Source: Desulfopila inferna
GTDB taxonomy: Bacteria > Desulfobacterota > Desulfobulbia > Desulfobulbales > Desulfocapsaceae
Reading direction: 5' to 3'
Length of the DNA stretch: 64,000 nucleotides
NCBI RefSeq assembly: GCF_016919005.1
Contig: NZ_JAFFQE010000004.1
Location: 124,001 to 188,000 of the forward strand
Part shown: positions 50,281-59,764 of the stretch, in pieces
Position numbering within the stretch: position 1 is the stretch's first letter
Layout: every line of letters begins with the position of its first letter
The notes under the pieces: model-generated
Seen by the model: only the letters and a program-made list of their open reading frames with translations
Told to the model about the DNA's origin: nothing
The model's database searches: none
Position numbers and translations under genes: made by a program

Positions 50281-52167
50281 ATGAAATTCCCAATAGACTT
50301 GAGCGTCTATAAACAGCTGGTTTTTACTACGGATCAAAAGGAACTGGGGGTTGCGCAGCGAGAGCAGCTGAAGAAGAACATAGAAGTGGTGAGAGACAGT
50401 ATCATTTTCTTCACCGCGCTGGCAAATTGCAAGGGACTGGGAGGTCATACCGGCGGTGCCTACGATATTGTCCCGGAAGTTCTCATCATGGACGGCTTCA
50501 TGAAGGGCGATGACCGTTTTCATCCTGTCTTTTTCGATGAGGCGGGACACAGAGTCGCCCTGCAGTATATCATGGCGGTACTCAACGGCTATGCCGATGT
50601 CTCCTCTTTGCTGCATTATCGGGAATTCGAAAAAGGGTTGTACGGACATCCTGAAAGAGATGATCAGCGCGGAGTGTTTTTCAGTTCCGGAAGGCTCGGC
50701 CATCTATGGAGCTATGTGAACGGCGTTGCCGAGGCACTTACCGACAAGGTCCTGTTTCTGCTGGGCAGCGACGGCTCACAACAGGAAGGCAATGATGCCG
50801 AGGCGGCCAGGTATGCCGTCGCCCGCAACCTGAACATAAAATTGATCATCGACGATAATGATGTCACCATAGCAGGCAACCCCAGCACCTATATGCAGGG
50901 CTTCGATATTGCCAAGACCCTCGCAGGTCAGGGCATGGCCGCCAATGCAGGGGATGGCGAGGATGTCGACGATCTCTTTGCCCGCATCAGGGAAAGTCTG
51001 CTCCATGATGGACCGGTGGCGCTGGTGAACAAGCGCAAAATGGCAATCGGTGTTCCGGGTATCGAAGGACTCCCCAAGGGACATGACGTCATTCCCGTAG
51101 ACATGGCCATTGCTTATCTCGAATCCAAGGGATATCCGGAAGCGGTCCTTATTTTGCAGGATATGGATAAGCCGAATAATGGTGATGAATATTTAGGCAG
51201 CACCAAAGAAACGGCGAAATGCCGCGACGATTTCGGCAAGATTATCTGTGAGATCCTCGGCCAAATGGATAAACCGGAAGATTCCGTGATTGTGGTCGAT
51301 TCGGATCTCGAGGGTTCCTGCGGCCTTCACCATATCCGTAAAAACTACCCCCAGGTCTATGTATCCGGCGGCATTATGGAGAGGAACAATTTTTCAGTGG
51401 CGGCCGGTTTCGGCTCGGTCTCCGGAAAACAGGGAATTTACGGTACATTCTCCGCCTTTCAGGAGATGGTAATCTCCGAAATCACCATGGCCAGGCTGAA
51501 CAGGGCCAATGTAATAGCCCATTTTTCCCATGCCGGTGTCGATGATATGGCTGACAATACCAGTCATTTCGGCATCAATAACTTTTTTGCCGATCATGGC
51601 CTCGGTGCAGATGATACCACCAGGCTCTATTTCCCCGCCGATGCGCTGCAGCTTAAGGCCATGTTGGAAACAACATTCAACGATGAGGGGCTACGCTTTA
51701 TTTATACCACCAGGTCGGCCACCCCGTTTATCGAAAAGAAGACAGGCGGGAGATTTTTTGAACAGGGCTACAGCTTCATCCCCGGTAAGGATGAAATTAT
51801 CAGGGAGGGTACCGCCGGGTATATCGTCTCCTATGGAGAGATGCTCTACAGATGCCTTCACGTGGTCGAACTGTTGGCCGGCGAGGGCATAGACATCGGC
51901 CTGATCAACAAGCCGACCCTGAATGTAATCGACCGGGAAATGTTGGCCAGAGTGGGCAACACCAAAATGGCGCTGGTGGTCGAGACCCAGAACGTCAAAA
52001 CCGGCCTGGGAATCCGTTACGGGACCTGGCTCCTTGAAAACGGCTTCACCACCAATTATGGGTATCTGGGAACTCACAGGGAGGGACAGGGCGGTCTCAC
52101 CGAACAGATACCCTACCAGGGACTGGCAATAGAGGATATTCTGGCCAAAGTTCGTACCCTGCTGTAA
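50281..52167 (+). CDS. tkt: Transketolase
   Basis: 628 residues, single-chain transketolase. Thiamine diphosphate site: CKGLGGHTGGAY, then LLGSDGSQQEGNDAEAARYAV (GDG-type motif with DDND), and the pyrimidine domain with the catalytic Glu in ISGGIMERNNFSVAAGF. The sequence is of the divergent type (PEVLIMDGFMKGDDRF) also seen in some actinobacterial and anaerobe enzymes. GGAGG at 50271-50275 fixes ATG 50281. Transfers two-carbon units in the pentose phosphate pathway. Has its own terminator. Confidence 0.87.
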   Translation: MKFPIDLSVYKQLVFTTDQKELGVAQREQLKKNIEVVRDSIIFFTALANCKGLGGHTGGAYDIVPEVLIMDGFMKGDDRFHPVFFDEAGHRVALQYIMAVLNGYADVSSLLHYREFEKGLYGHPERDDQRGVFFSSGRLGHLWSYVNGVAEALTDKVLFLLGSDGSQQEGNDAEAARYAVARNLNIKLIIDDNDVTIAGNPSTYMQGFDIAKTLAGQGMAANAGDGEDVDDLFARIRESLLHDGPVALVNKRKMAIGVPGIEGLPKGHDVIPVDMAIAYLESKGYPEAVLILQDMDKPNNGDEYLGSTKETAKCRDDFGKIICEILGQMDKPEDSVIVVDSDLEGSCGLHHIRKNYPQVYVSGGIMERNNFSVAAGFGSVSGKQGIYGTFSAFQEMVISEITMARLNRANVIAHFSHAGVDDMADNTSHFGINNFFADHGLGADDTTRLYFPADALQLKAMLETTFNDEGLRFIYTTRSATPFIEKKTGGRFFEQGYSFIPGKDEIIREGTAGYIVSYGEMLYRCLHVVELLAGEGIDIGLINKPTLNVIDREMLARVGNTKMALVVETQNVKTGLGIRYGTWLLENGFTTNYGYLGTHREGQGGLTEQIPYQGLAIEDILAKVRTLL

Positions 52168-52187
52168 ATAGCTAGAGCAGTAGAGTA

Positions 52188-52227
52188 AAAAAAGGCAGCC
52201 TGATCCACCACCAGGCTGCCTTTTTTT
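52188..52227 (+). terminator. Rho-independent terminator of transketolase gene
   Basis: AAAGGCAGCCTG (52191-52202) pairs perfectly with CAGGCTGCCTTT (52212-52223), 12 bp with a 9-nt loop, followed by T. The A tract in front makes it bidirectional, so it may also stop the convergent glycosyltransferase gene. Confidence 0.88.
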
Positions 52228-52351
52228 ATCCTGTTCGATTTAATCCTGTTTGTGCTGCTCTTCTCATTCAGGAGATGGGATTGTAGCTCTCCCCCCTGCA
52301 GTACATGAGTCTGTAGTTACAGACACCATTTCGTTGATAAACGCGCTCTGT

Positions 52352-53539
52352 TCAGGTTTTTGCAGGAGAGCTGTTCACAGGCACCTGGCCCAGCAGTGCG
52401 AGGAGGTGCTTTGCTGCATTGACGGCACCATCAAGGTTCACTAAATTCCGGGATGAACTCTGGTGGTGTGGTAAATTGTGCAGAATCTCGGCAAGCCGGT
52501 CTTCCCCGGTATCTTCCGGCAGGGTGGTGAGAGATATTCCCGGTGTATGTTTGAGTATGTCAAGATGCTGCTGCTGTTCACTGTCCAACATATCACGAAG
52601 AATGACCAGGGCCGGCAACGACAGACTGAGAACATCGACCAGACTGTTGTACCCTCCATAGATCAGGGCGCATCGTGAATGACGCAGGGATGTTATATAG
52701 CGCCGGCTCGGTTCTTCGACGTCGCACCAGGGAAGCCGTTGAAAGAGGGTGTAGAATTCAGCAGATCGTGGATGCGAAGCATCAAGGTAAAGAATCCAGC
52801 GCCCTGCGGTATCGCCCATTTCTGCTAAAACAGCATGGAGATGCCTCAGAAAAGTCGGAGTTTTTTCGCCGATCCATGGTACTGAAACCGTGCCGGCTAA
52901 CTTTTCTCCGCAGAAACTGAAATCCTCGCTGCGCTCTCTGATGCCGGAGACATAACCGCATTCAACCGGAACAGTATTAAAATTTTTTCTGATTTCGGTA
53001 AGCTGTGCAGTGCCTAAAATTGTGGAATCGCCATACCAGAGCAGGGAGGTATAGTGCTTGATGAACAGAGAGGTAGCCAACTGGGAGCTCACCTGGCTGA
53101 CCTGTCCCACTATTCCGCGCAGACCAAGAACCCACTGAATTTCCGCGGCATCTGCTTGAAGTGCAGGGAGAAGTTCTTTGTGCTTGCCCTGAGGGGAATG
53201 ATCGGCGAGAATGAGGCGTGGGCGGTAGGTTTTGACAATGTTTAAGATCTGCTTACTCCGCAGCCTGCCGAGCTCATTGTCGGCAAAATTGCTTTTGCCT
53301 TTGACTCCCCGGGATCGTCCACTTTCAACCACGGTTTCATAGGAGGGAAGCTTCAGCCAGTCCAGGGGAGCCTCGCCGATCAGCTCCTGGGAAAGATTGC
53401 AGCCGGAGAGGAAAAGCACCCGGAGATCAGGAGCAAGCCGCCGCAGGGCCATGCCTATGGCAATAGTACGGCTGGCATGGCCGAGCCCCCGGCCATCATG
53501 AGCATATAGCAGTACATCCAGTCTGGGAACGGCGTCCAT
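52352..53539 (-). CDS. Glycosyltransferase, GT-B fold (COG4671-like)
   Basis: 395 residues. N-terminal LLYAHDGRGLGHASRTIAIGMALRRL is the acceptor-side Rossmann pattern of MurG-like enzymes. The C-terminal half has the donor-binding region CALIYGGYNSLVDVLSLSLPALVI. Resembles predicted glycosyltransferases of COG4671. It stands divergently (145 bp) from a second glycosyltransferase, so both probably act on one surface glycan. Confidence 0.8.
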   Translation of the reverse strand: MDAVPRLDVLLYAHDGRGLGHASRTIAIGMALRRLAPDLRVLFLSGCNLSQELIGEAPLDWLKLPSYETVVESGRSRGVKGKSNFADNELGRLRSKQILNIVKTYRPRLILADHSPQGKHKELLPALQADAAEIQWVLGLRGIVGQVSQVSSQLATSLFIKHYTSLLWYGDSTILGTAQLTEIRKNFNTVPVECGYVSGIRERSEDFSFCGEKLAGTVSVPWIGEKTPTFLRHLHAVLAEMGDTAGRWILYLDASHPRSAEFYTLFQRLPWCDVEEPSRRYITSLRHSRCALIYGGYNSLVDVLSLSLPALVILRDMLDSEQQQHLDILKHTPGISLTTLPEDTGEDRLAEILHNLPHHQSSSRNLVNLDGAVNAAKHLLALLGQVPVNSSPAKT

Positions 53540-53571
53540 TGGTAATCGTTTATAAAAACAGCGAAAAATTA

Positions 53572-53598
53572 GTTAAAAGTGTTAAAGCTGTTAAAGCT
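53572..53598. repeat. Short tandem repeat between the divergent glycosyltransferase genes
   Basis: Three 9-nt units, GTTAAAAGT GTTAAAGCT GTTAAAGCT, lie in the 145-bp divergent region. Could be regulator half-sites or simple slippage. Confidence 0.4.
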
Positions 53599-53684
53599 AG
53601 TGCTAATGCTTCCAGCATAGAAGTTTCCGGCAGGGAATGCAATCACGACTTTGACATCACAGATGTGCAGATAAAAGAAGGCAG

Positions 53685-54824
53685 ATGAAAATAGCCTATT
53701 ATATGCCGTTCAAGCCTCTAGGGCATAAGAATCCCTCTGGTGATCTCATTATCGGAACTGAGCTTTTTCACTTTCTTGAAGCCGGTGGTGCCGAAATCAG
53801 CACGATCTCCAGGTTTCGCTGCCGCTGGATCTATCTCAAGCCCTATCTTTGGCCATATCTGCTGTTCGAACTGCTCCGGATTATCAGGCGTTGCAACAGG
53901 GAAAAACCTGATATCTGGCTGACATACCATTCCTACTACAAAGCGCCTGATATCATCGGCCCTCTGTGTTGCCGTTTGCTGAAGATTCCCTATGTCATCT
54001 TCCAGGGAGTCTATTCAACCAAGAGGCGCAGGTCCATGAAAACCTGGATGGGATTCCATCTCAATCGTCGGGCGCTGTTGCAGGCTGCTTGTGTCATGAC
54101 CAACAAGAAGACCGATCACGCTAATCTGGCACGGCTGCTTCCTCCTGTTCGTCTCCTTTATATTGCGCCGGGCCTGCATCCGCAGGGATTTCGATTTGAC
54201 GATGATGCCCGGAGTGAGATTCGCCATCAACTGCAGGTTGAGGATCGGGTCGTGGTCATAACCGCGGCGATGTTTCGACCGGGTGTCAAGGCCCGGGGAA
54301 TCTGCAAGGTAATACACAGCTGTAGTGCACTTATTGCAAACGGCTGCGATACCCTGCTTCTGATAGCCGGTGACGGCAACGAAAGGAAAATGCTTGAGAA
54401 AAAGGCAGCGTTGGAACTGGGTGACGCAGCCGTCTTTTTAGGGAAGTTGCCGAGAAAGATGATGAGAAAGTATTACAGCGCCGCCGATATTTTTGCCTTT
54501 CCGGGAATAGAAGAGTCCCTGGGCATGGTTTTCCTTGAGGCCCAGGCCTGCGGACTTCCGGTGGTGGCATACAGCGACTGGGGAGCAAGCGAAGCCGTCG
54601 TCGATCTAGAAACGGGATTACTTTCTCCGGCAGCCGAAGAGGAAAAATTCACCGAAAATCTGCATAAATTAGCAGATAATGCAGACCTGCGGCGCAGCAT
54701 GGGAAGGGCAGCCGCCGAACATATCGGAAAATTCCATGATATCGACAGCAACTATACCCTGGTATACCGGAAGCTGCATGAGATCGTCATGGACAAAGAT
54801 GCGGAAGTGTCAATCAGACCTTAA
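53685..54824 (+). CDS. Glycosyltransferase family 4
   Basis: 379 residues. GT-B fold with YYMPFKPLGHKNPSGDLIIG at the start, and the GT4 signature EX7E region PGIEESLGMVFLEAQACGLPVVAY in the donor domain. Retaining enzyme using a nucleotide sugar; acceptor unknown. Its end overlaps the convergent ychF-like gene by 11 bp. Confidence 0.87.
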   Translation: MKIAYYMPFKPLGHKNPSGDLIIGTELFHFLEAGGAEISTISRFRCRWIYLKPYLWPYLLFELLRIIRRCNREKPDIWLTYHSYYKAPDIIGPLCCRLLKIPYVIFQGVYSTKRRRSMKTWMGFHLNRRALLQAACVMTNKKTDHANLARLLPPVRLLYIAPGLHPQGFRFDDDARSEIRHQLQVEDRVVVITAAMFRPGVKARGICKVIHSCSALIANGCDTLLLIAGDGNERKMLEKKAALELGDAAVFLGKLPRKMMRKYYSAADIFAFPGIEESLGMVFLEAQACGLPVVAYSDWGASEAVVDLETGLLSPAAEEEKFTENLHKLADNADLRRSMGRAAAEHIGKFHDIDSNYTLVYRKLHEIVMDKDAEVSIRP

Positions 54825-55884
54825 ACCTGATATTTAATATATCGCCGTCCCTGACGATGTATTCTTTGCCCTCAACCTTCATTTTTCCGACTTTTTTCAG
54901 TTCAGCTTCGCTGCCGTATTCCATAAGCTCATCATACTTCATGACCTCGGCCCTGATAAAGCCGCGTTGAAGATCGGAATGGATAACCCCGGCAGCTACA
55001 GGCGCCGGAGAATTGCTTCTTACCAGCCACTGCCTGACTTCATCCTCTCCAACCGTGAAAAAGGAAATCAGACCCAGAGCCCTGAGGCACAGCCTGGTGA
55101 GGGTACCCAGCGCCGCCTCCTCGATCTGCAGATCTTCAAGAAAGTCCTGCTTCTCTTCCTCGGAGTCGAGCAGGGCGATTTCCGATTCTACCTGAGCCGA
55201 GACCACCATGGCCTCCATCTTTTCGGCGCTGCATTTTTCTTCGGCTTCTTTGAGAATGTCGCTGTTATTGAGGTCCTCTTCGGAGACATTAAAGGCAAGA
55301 ATCATCTCTTTACGAGTGATCAAGGGGTAGCTTTTAAGAAGGAAATCCTCGTCCGGGGAAATCTCCAGCAGACGTAAAGGCTTTTCATGTTCGAGGTGGT
55401 CGAGCATTTTATTGAGCAGGATGAGCTCTTTTTCCTGATTTTCGTCCTTCTTCTTTTTAATTGCGGTCTCGATCCGTTCAATTCGCTTTTCCACGAAAAT
55501 CTGATCATGCATCAGCAGTTCCGAACAGACCATTTCCATATCCCGGATTGGATCGACAGAGCCCTGGGCGTGATAGACCGATTCGTCCTCAAATGCCCGG
55601 ATCACATGACAAATGGCATCGACATCGGCGATGTCCTTGAATATATCGCCTTTGGCAATGTTCTCCTGTTCAAGTTTAGGCAGCAGCATCAGTTCAATTT
55701 TCGCCCGAACCTCACTTTTGGGGGAGTAGAGCCGCACCAGTGCGTCAAATCTGCTGTCAATAATTTCGGCGCTGCCGGGCAGAGGTTTGGGCGGACCCGA
55801 TTGTTCGCGAAGTATATTACCGGTTAAGGTTTGGAAGAGAGTTTTTTTACCTGTCTGGGGAAGGCCGATTATGCCGATTTTCAT
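54814..55884 (-). CDS. ychF: YchF-like P-loop protein with altered Walker A
   Basis: 356 residues, similar in length to YchF (about 363). Pattern ICHVIRAFEDESVYHAQGSVDPIRDMEMVCSEL and a C-terminal TGS-like part ending GDILNIRFKV are YchF-specific. The Walker A, however, reads GLPQTGKKT (7-15) in place of GLPNVGKST: the Mg-coordinating Ser is Lys14. YchF binds ATP and ribosomes and responds to redox stress; this variant may bind nucleotide poorly. It could be a second, diverged paralogue. Confidence 0.82.
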   Translation of the reverse strand: MKIGIIGLPQTGKKTLFQTLTGNILREQSGPPKPLPGSAEIIDSRFDALVRLYSPKSEVRAKIELMLLPKLEQENIAKGDIFKDIADVDAICHVIRAFEDESVYHAQGSVDPIRDMEMVCSELLMHDQIFVEKRIERIETAIKKKKDENQEKELILLNKMLDHLEHEKPLRLLEISPDEDFLLKSYPLITRKEMILAFNVSEEDLNNSDILKEAEEKCSAEKMEAMVVSAQVESEIALLDSEEEKQDFLEDLQIEEAALGTLTRLCLRALGLISFFTVGEDEVRQWLVRSNSPAPVAAGVIHSDLQRGFIRAEVMKYDELMEYGSEAELKKVGKMKVEGKEYIVRDGDILNIRFKV

Positions 55885-56267
55885 GGGATTACCTGGAATA
55901 TTAAAGAGAGATGCTGCAGTTTGGCAAAATAGGACGCTTCTCTGCTCAATCTCCGATCACGTCGAACAGCTAGCTTTGCTGCTGCAAGACAAAAGGAAAT
56001 TTCGTTACGTCACGCCAAACAGGATCTGGGATCATATCACGATGACTGCAACGGTTTATATTTCCTCTTCGAAGAAAAATCAAGAGGAACCCATTATCAA
56101 TGGTATATTTTCCAAGACTGGAGGGCGGATCTCTCCAAGACGGCCTTCAGCCGTCATTCCGGTTGGCCCTGAATGACGGCAATGATATTTAAAGATGAAT
56201 TTCAGGTAATTGTGCAGAGTTCAGGTCTTGGCCTTCTGCGGATTTTAAAACCCGGAGAACAACGCGA
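55885..56267. other. Intergenic region with a stem-loop
   Basis: No gene seen. CCGTCATTC (56151-56159) pairs with GAATGACGG (56171-56179), without a T tract on either side. It may mark the 3' end of the lipoprotein transcript. Confidence 0.4.
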
Positions 56268-56459
56268 TCAATCCGCTCTATCGACTGAATCCTCCACCGC
56301 CTCGCCTGTTTCTTCAGCTGAATCCTCCACCGCTTCACCTAAATCTTCAATTGCTTCACCGGTTTCCTCCATGGGTTCTTCGGAGGTGTCACAGCCGTAT
56401 ACCCCAAAAGCGAGCATTGCAATTATACATAAGCGCATGATATTTAATATAGTTTTCAT
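56268..56459 (-). CDS. Small lipoprotein with 11-residue repeats
   Basis: 63 residues. Signal peptide with lipobox GVYGC (Cys23), so a lipid-anchored protein with about 40 mature residues. These are nearly all acidic repeats of the type EETGEAIEDLG / EAVEDSAEETG / EAVEDSVD, expected to form an amphipathic helix. The DNA shows the same 33-nt period (CTGAATCCTCCACCGC at 56285 and 56318, plus strand). GGAGG lies before the ATG. Function unknown; comparable short repeat lipoproteins sit in the outer membrane. Confidence 0.8.
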   Translation of the reverse strand: MKTILNIMRLCIIAMLAFGVYGCDTSEEPMEETGEAIEDLGEAVEDSAEETGEAVEDSVDRAD

Positions 56460-56630
56460 GTTTTCCTCCTTTGTTGGAAGCTTTTCCCTCCAACATTATA
56501 TGGTTTCATTCCTGCCTGAGTTGCTGTACATCGTTATCATATAGAACATCTGCATAGAACCGGAGCGGACCGAACCCTTGGATAGCAGGCTCAGCTGCGC
56601 AGGACATAGCATTGGCCCGGACCATCTTAA

Positions 56631-57191
56631 TCATAGCCCCGCAATTTCCAGTAACACCAAAAAGCCGACAATAAGTGCTGCCACCGGAATAATCACCAAC
56701 CAGGGGTTGCCGGCCTGAACAAGGTCAATCAGAGTCTTGTCACCAAAACTTCCGATGGGCAGGACTTTTTCCTTTAGACGAGGATAGACGGCGGCATAGA
56801 GACCGGCGCCGACCATAATGCCGATGCCCCCTCCAATCAGGGCATCCAGCGCTCCATGTCCGACGGCACCCACCGATGTTCCCGGACAATATCCAAGAAG
56901 GGCGAAGCCGATACCAAAGAGCAACGGTCCCGGAATGGTTGCTCCGATTGAACCTGCTTTCTTGTGAAGGCTCACCCAGCCGGCGCTATGCATGGCATAT
57001 ACCCCCAGCATTCCCGTTACGATCGCGGTCAGAATAATTTTTACGACGGTAAAATCCTGGAGCAGCAGTTGCTGCATGATGACTTCATAGTAGCAGACCC
57101 CCCCCTTCTGCAGGAGAAAGCCGAAAAGAAACCCGATGATCAGTCCGAAAAAGTATTGCACCCGGGTACGGCTGTGGAGTTTTTTCAGCAT
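56631..57191 (-). CDS. YeeE/YedE half-transporter (second subunit)
   Basis: 186 residues, about five membrane helices. Motifs GGVCYYEVIMQQLLL and LLGYCPGTSVGAVGHGALDA hold the conserved Cys of the YeeE/YedE (TsuA) family, which imports thiosulfate or other sulfur compounds. Single-chain family members are about twice this size; here two half-size genes stand in tandem, this being the last of a three-gene operon. Confidence 0.85.
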   Translation of the reverse strand: MLKKLHSRTRVQYFFGLIIGFLFGFLLQKGGVCYYEVIMQQLLLQDFTVVKIILTAIVTGMLGVYAMHSAGWVSLHKKAGSIGATIPGPLLFGIGFALLGYCPGTSVGAVGHGALDALIGGGIGIMVGAGLYAAVYPRLKEKVLPIGSFGDKTLIDLVQAGNPWLVIIPVAALIVGFLVLLEIAGL

Positions 57192-57200
57192 ATCGCCTTC

Positions 57201-57737
57201 CTAGATGATCCGGTAGAGGAGAAACGCAACGGCGACCCCCCCGAAAAAGAAACAGAAGACCGCTATCCAGCTGCTCAGCACAAGCTGCATGGTGCCGCTG
57301 ATACCATGGCCGCTGGTGCAGCCGGATCCCCAGCGTGCCCCAAAACCAACACAGATGCCGCCGAACAGGGCGACGCTCAGACGCAGCAGAATGTTTGAGC
57401 CGAAGGTTTCTTCCCACATTCCCGGCACCCATTTCCAGTTGATGTCTCCGGAAAGCCACGCGGCCGTATACGCCCCCAGGAACAGTCCAAGGACCAGCAT
57501 CCATTCCCAGTCTATCCTGGGAGTCTTTTCCTGATAATAGAGCTTCTTACGAACTTTTGGCCCGCGCAGAGCTACTTCTATCATGCCTGCGCTTTTGGCA
57601 AACGCAGTGGAAACTCCTATGGGGTGATTGGAGAGCAAAAAGGCCAGCCAGGAGAGAATTCCAATTCCCACTCCGACGAGATATGGCGACCATGCGGAAG
57701 CGAAGAGATAATTGGCGATTGTTTGAACTATTTCCAT
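57201..57737 (-). CDS. YeeE/YedE half-transporter (first subunit)
   Basis: 178 residues with four or five helices and the motif GARWGSGCTSGHGISG, whose Cys marks the sulfur-compound pore of YeeE/YedE proteins. The start is ATG 57737, 8 bp after the rhodanese protein stop; the longer frame would overlap it. Paired with the following half-transporter gene (9-bp gap). Confidence 0.85.
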   Translation of the reverse strand: MEIVQTIANYLFASAWSPYLVGVGIGILSWLAFLLSNHPIGVSTAFAKSAGMIEVALRGPKVRKKLYYQEKTPRIDWEWMLVLGLFLGAYTAAWLSGDINWKWVPGMWEETFGSNILLRLSVALFGGICVGFGARWGSGCTSGHGISGTMQLVLSSWIAVFCFFFGGVAVAFLLYRII

Positions 57738-57744
57738 TTGCCGA

Positions 57745-59118
57745 TCATCCCTGCTGCAGTTCGCAGCCCACATTTTTACAGGCCTGCATCGATCCGAGGC
57801 TGTCTTCCACCTTGTCGAAGCCATGGCGTTTCAAAATCGAAGCCGCTATTATTGCCCTTTTACCGCTGCCGCAGAAAGTTACCGTGGGTTTGTCCGGATC
57901 GAGTTCATCGATTCGATTCCGAAGTTCCCCAAGAAAAATGTGGGTAGCACCCGCCAGTCGGCCCTGTTTATATTCGCTGATCTGGCGGACGTCGAGCAGG
58001 GTGAAGTCTTCCTTGTTTTTCAGGCGTTGCTCAAGGGCTGCGGCATGGACGGCTCCGATACGATCATACTTGAGACCACTGACTTCCCAGCTGTGCATGC
58101 CGTTTTTAAGATATCCTGACAGGCGTTCATATCCGATGCGGATAAAATGCTCCACCGCTTCAGAAATCTGCTCCGGCGTCTCAGGTATCAGGATAATGTC
58201 GGTATCGTAATCCAGCAGATATCCGGCATATGCCGGTATCATTTCCAGCGGCATGGCGAGGCTGCCCGGTATGAAAGCACCGGCATACGCCTCTGGGCTG
58301 CGTAGATCAAGAAGTACGGCCCCGTCCTTCTGTGCCTTCTCCACATCTCCGGCACTCAACGGTATCGGTTGCGGCAGCGTGTGCAGGGGCGGCGAACCGT
58401 ACTGGTTATATTCTTCCATTTTTCGGAAATAGGGTGGCTGATAGTGATGTTCATTGACCTTGAAATCGATAAAGGACTCCCTGTCTGTCTTCTTGAGCAC
58501 CGGGTTGTGCAGCCGTTCATGTCCAATAGTCGAGAATTCGCGGGAAGCCATGCTGTCACCACAAACCGATCCGGCGCCGTGGGCCGGATAGAGGATGGTC
58601 TGGTCTCCCAATGGCAGAAGTTTTTCGAAGATGGAATCATACAGCGCGCCAGCCACCTCACGTGCCCGATCAGGGTAGAAATCTGTTCGACCGACATCTC
58701 CTATAAACAAAGCATCGCCGGTGAACACCCCCACTGCATCATCACCGTAGTTTTTATCGGTAATGACAATGGAAATGGATTCAAAGGTATGTCCGGGAGT
58801 TTCGAGAATTCTCAGAACTAAATCACCAACTTCAAAAGTATCGCCCTCGGAAACGCCTTCGCCGTAAGAAAAATCGAGCGCTTTGCCGTGATGAATAGTT
58901 GCTCCCGTGCGCCTGGCAAGATCCTCGGAACCGATGACGTAATCTTCATTGCGGTGGGTTTCAAATATCCTGGTTATTCGAGTGCCTTGCTGCGCGGCTA
59001 TTTGCGCATATATTTCACAATCGCGTCGGGGGTCGATAACAACCGCATCACGGCCGTCACCGAGTATGTATGATAGATGGGCTATACCTTCAGATTTAAT
59101 TTTTTCCAGAAACATCAT
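57745..59118 (-). CDS. MBL-fold/double rhodanese protein with degenerate metal site
   Basis: 457 residues. Metallo-beta-lactamase fold at about 1-225, then two rhodanese domains (about 255-350 and 365-455). The MBL motif HxHxDH is changed to HRNEDY (in ETHRNEDYVIG); the His of TPGHTFES and Asp of GDALFIGDVGRTD remain. The first rhodanese lacks the active Cys; the second has CGSGKRA with Cys in place. Related proteins are persulfide dioxygenases and sulfurtransferases, which suggests handling of imported sulfur from the two YeeE/YedE subunits. AAGGAG lies before the ATG. Confidence 0.87.
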   Translation of the reverse strand: MMFLEKIKSEGIAHLSYILGDGRDAVVIDPRRDCEIYAQIAAQQGTRITRIFETHRNEDYVIGSEDLARRTGATIHHGKALDFSYGEGVSEGDTFEVGDLVLRILETPGHTFESISIVITDKNYGDDAVGVFTGDALFIGDVGRTDFYPDRAREVAGALYDSIFEKLLPLGDQTILYPAHGAGSVCGDSMASREFSTIGHERLHNPVLKKTDRESFIDFKVNEHHYQPPYFRKMEEYNQYGSPPLHTLPQPIPLSAGDVEKAQKDGAVLLDLRSPEAYAGAFIPGSLAMPLEMIPAYAGYLLDYDTDIILIPETPEQISEAVEHFIRIGYERLSGYLKNGMHSWEVSGLKYDRIGAVHAAALEQRLKNKEDFTLLDVRQISEYKQGRLAGATHIFLGELRNRIDELDPDKPTVTFCGSGKRAIIAASILKRHGFDKVEDSLGSMQACKNVGCELQQG

Positions 59119-59764
59119 TGATCTCCTTTTTTATAGGATGATGCATGGTCAGCAACTCTTCAAAAATACCGAAGCAATAAATATACCAAAAGAAGCTGCT
59201 TCAAAGAGTGCCCGGAGGACAGAGGCCTTACATCAGCTTTCAGTGGTACCGGAGCATCAATTGGATTGTATGATGATTCAGCATAAAACCGAAGGGGGGG
59301 AAGGCGGGGGTTGAAATGGGCTTTGTTCAACTGGAGCAACCTGTGCCGGTAAAATTTGCCTCGTACCGGAAACACCGAATGTCACCATAATTTCAGTCAG
59401 GAAGACTCCCCTTTGCCATGGACGCCTGCTTTCGTCCGATCCAACTGGAAATTTTCCTGCAGGGCAGGACAGGATAAGGTTCGAAGAATCATCGGAATAT
59501 TATCTTGGCAGTGGCAAATCGGCTCCAGTCCGGAAAAGCTGGAGAATTGCTGTTGCTGGCATGTATTTCGCAACAAGCTAAGTGGAATCATATACCTTGA
59601 GGAATGCTTGATTCGTAAAAAGTCGGATCTACGTACATAAAGATCGAACTTTCTCGAAGTCTGCGTTTATCGCAGAAACTATCTCGGCAATTTCATGACC
59701 TTTTATGAGATCATCGGAATCCTCATGAACAACACTTCATTTATGCTGCTTAAGGAGATCTGAT
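59119..59764. other. Long intergenic region with two repeat segments
   Basis: 646 bp. No supported gene. TTCGTAAAAAGTCGGATCT at 59612-59630 resembles the TCGTAAAAA family. The segment 59644-59713 is shared with 45494-45583. A 22-codon frame MTFYEIIGILMNNTSFMLL ends with TGA one base before the ytxH ATG and could be a coupled leader peptide. Confidence 0.5.
59644..59713 (+). repeat. Leader-region repeat, copy B
   Basis: See copy A at 45494. In this copy one frame reads SNFLEVCVYRRNYLGNFMTF and continues through MTFYEII to the TGA at 59761. A TAA directly upstream and no start codon before the inner ATG suggest a decayed or partial coding sequence. Confidence 0.55.
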
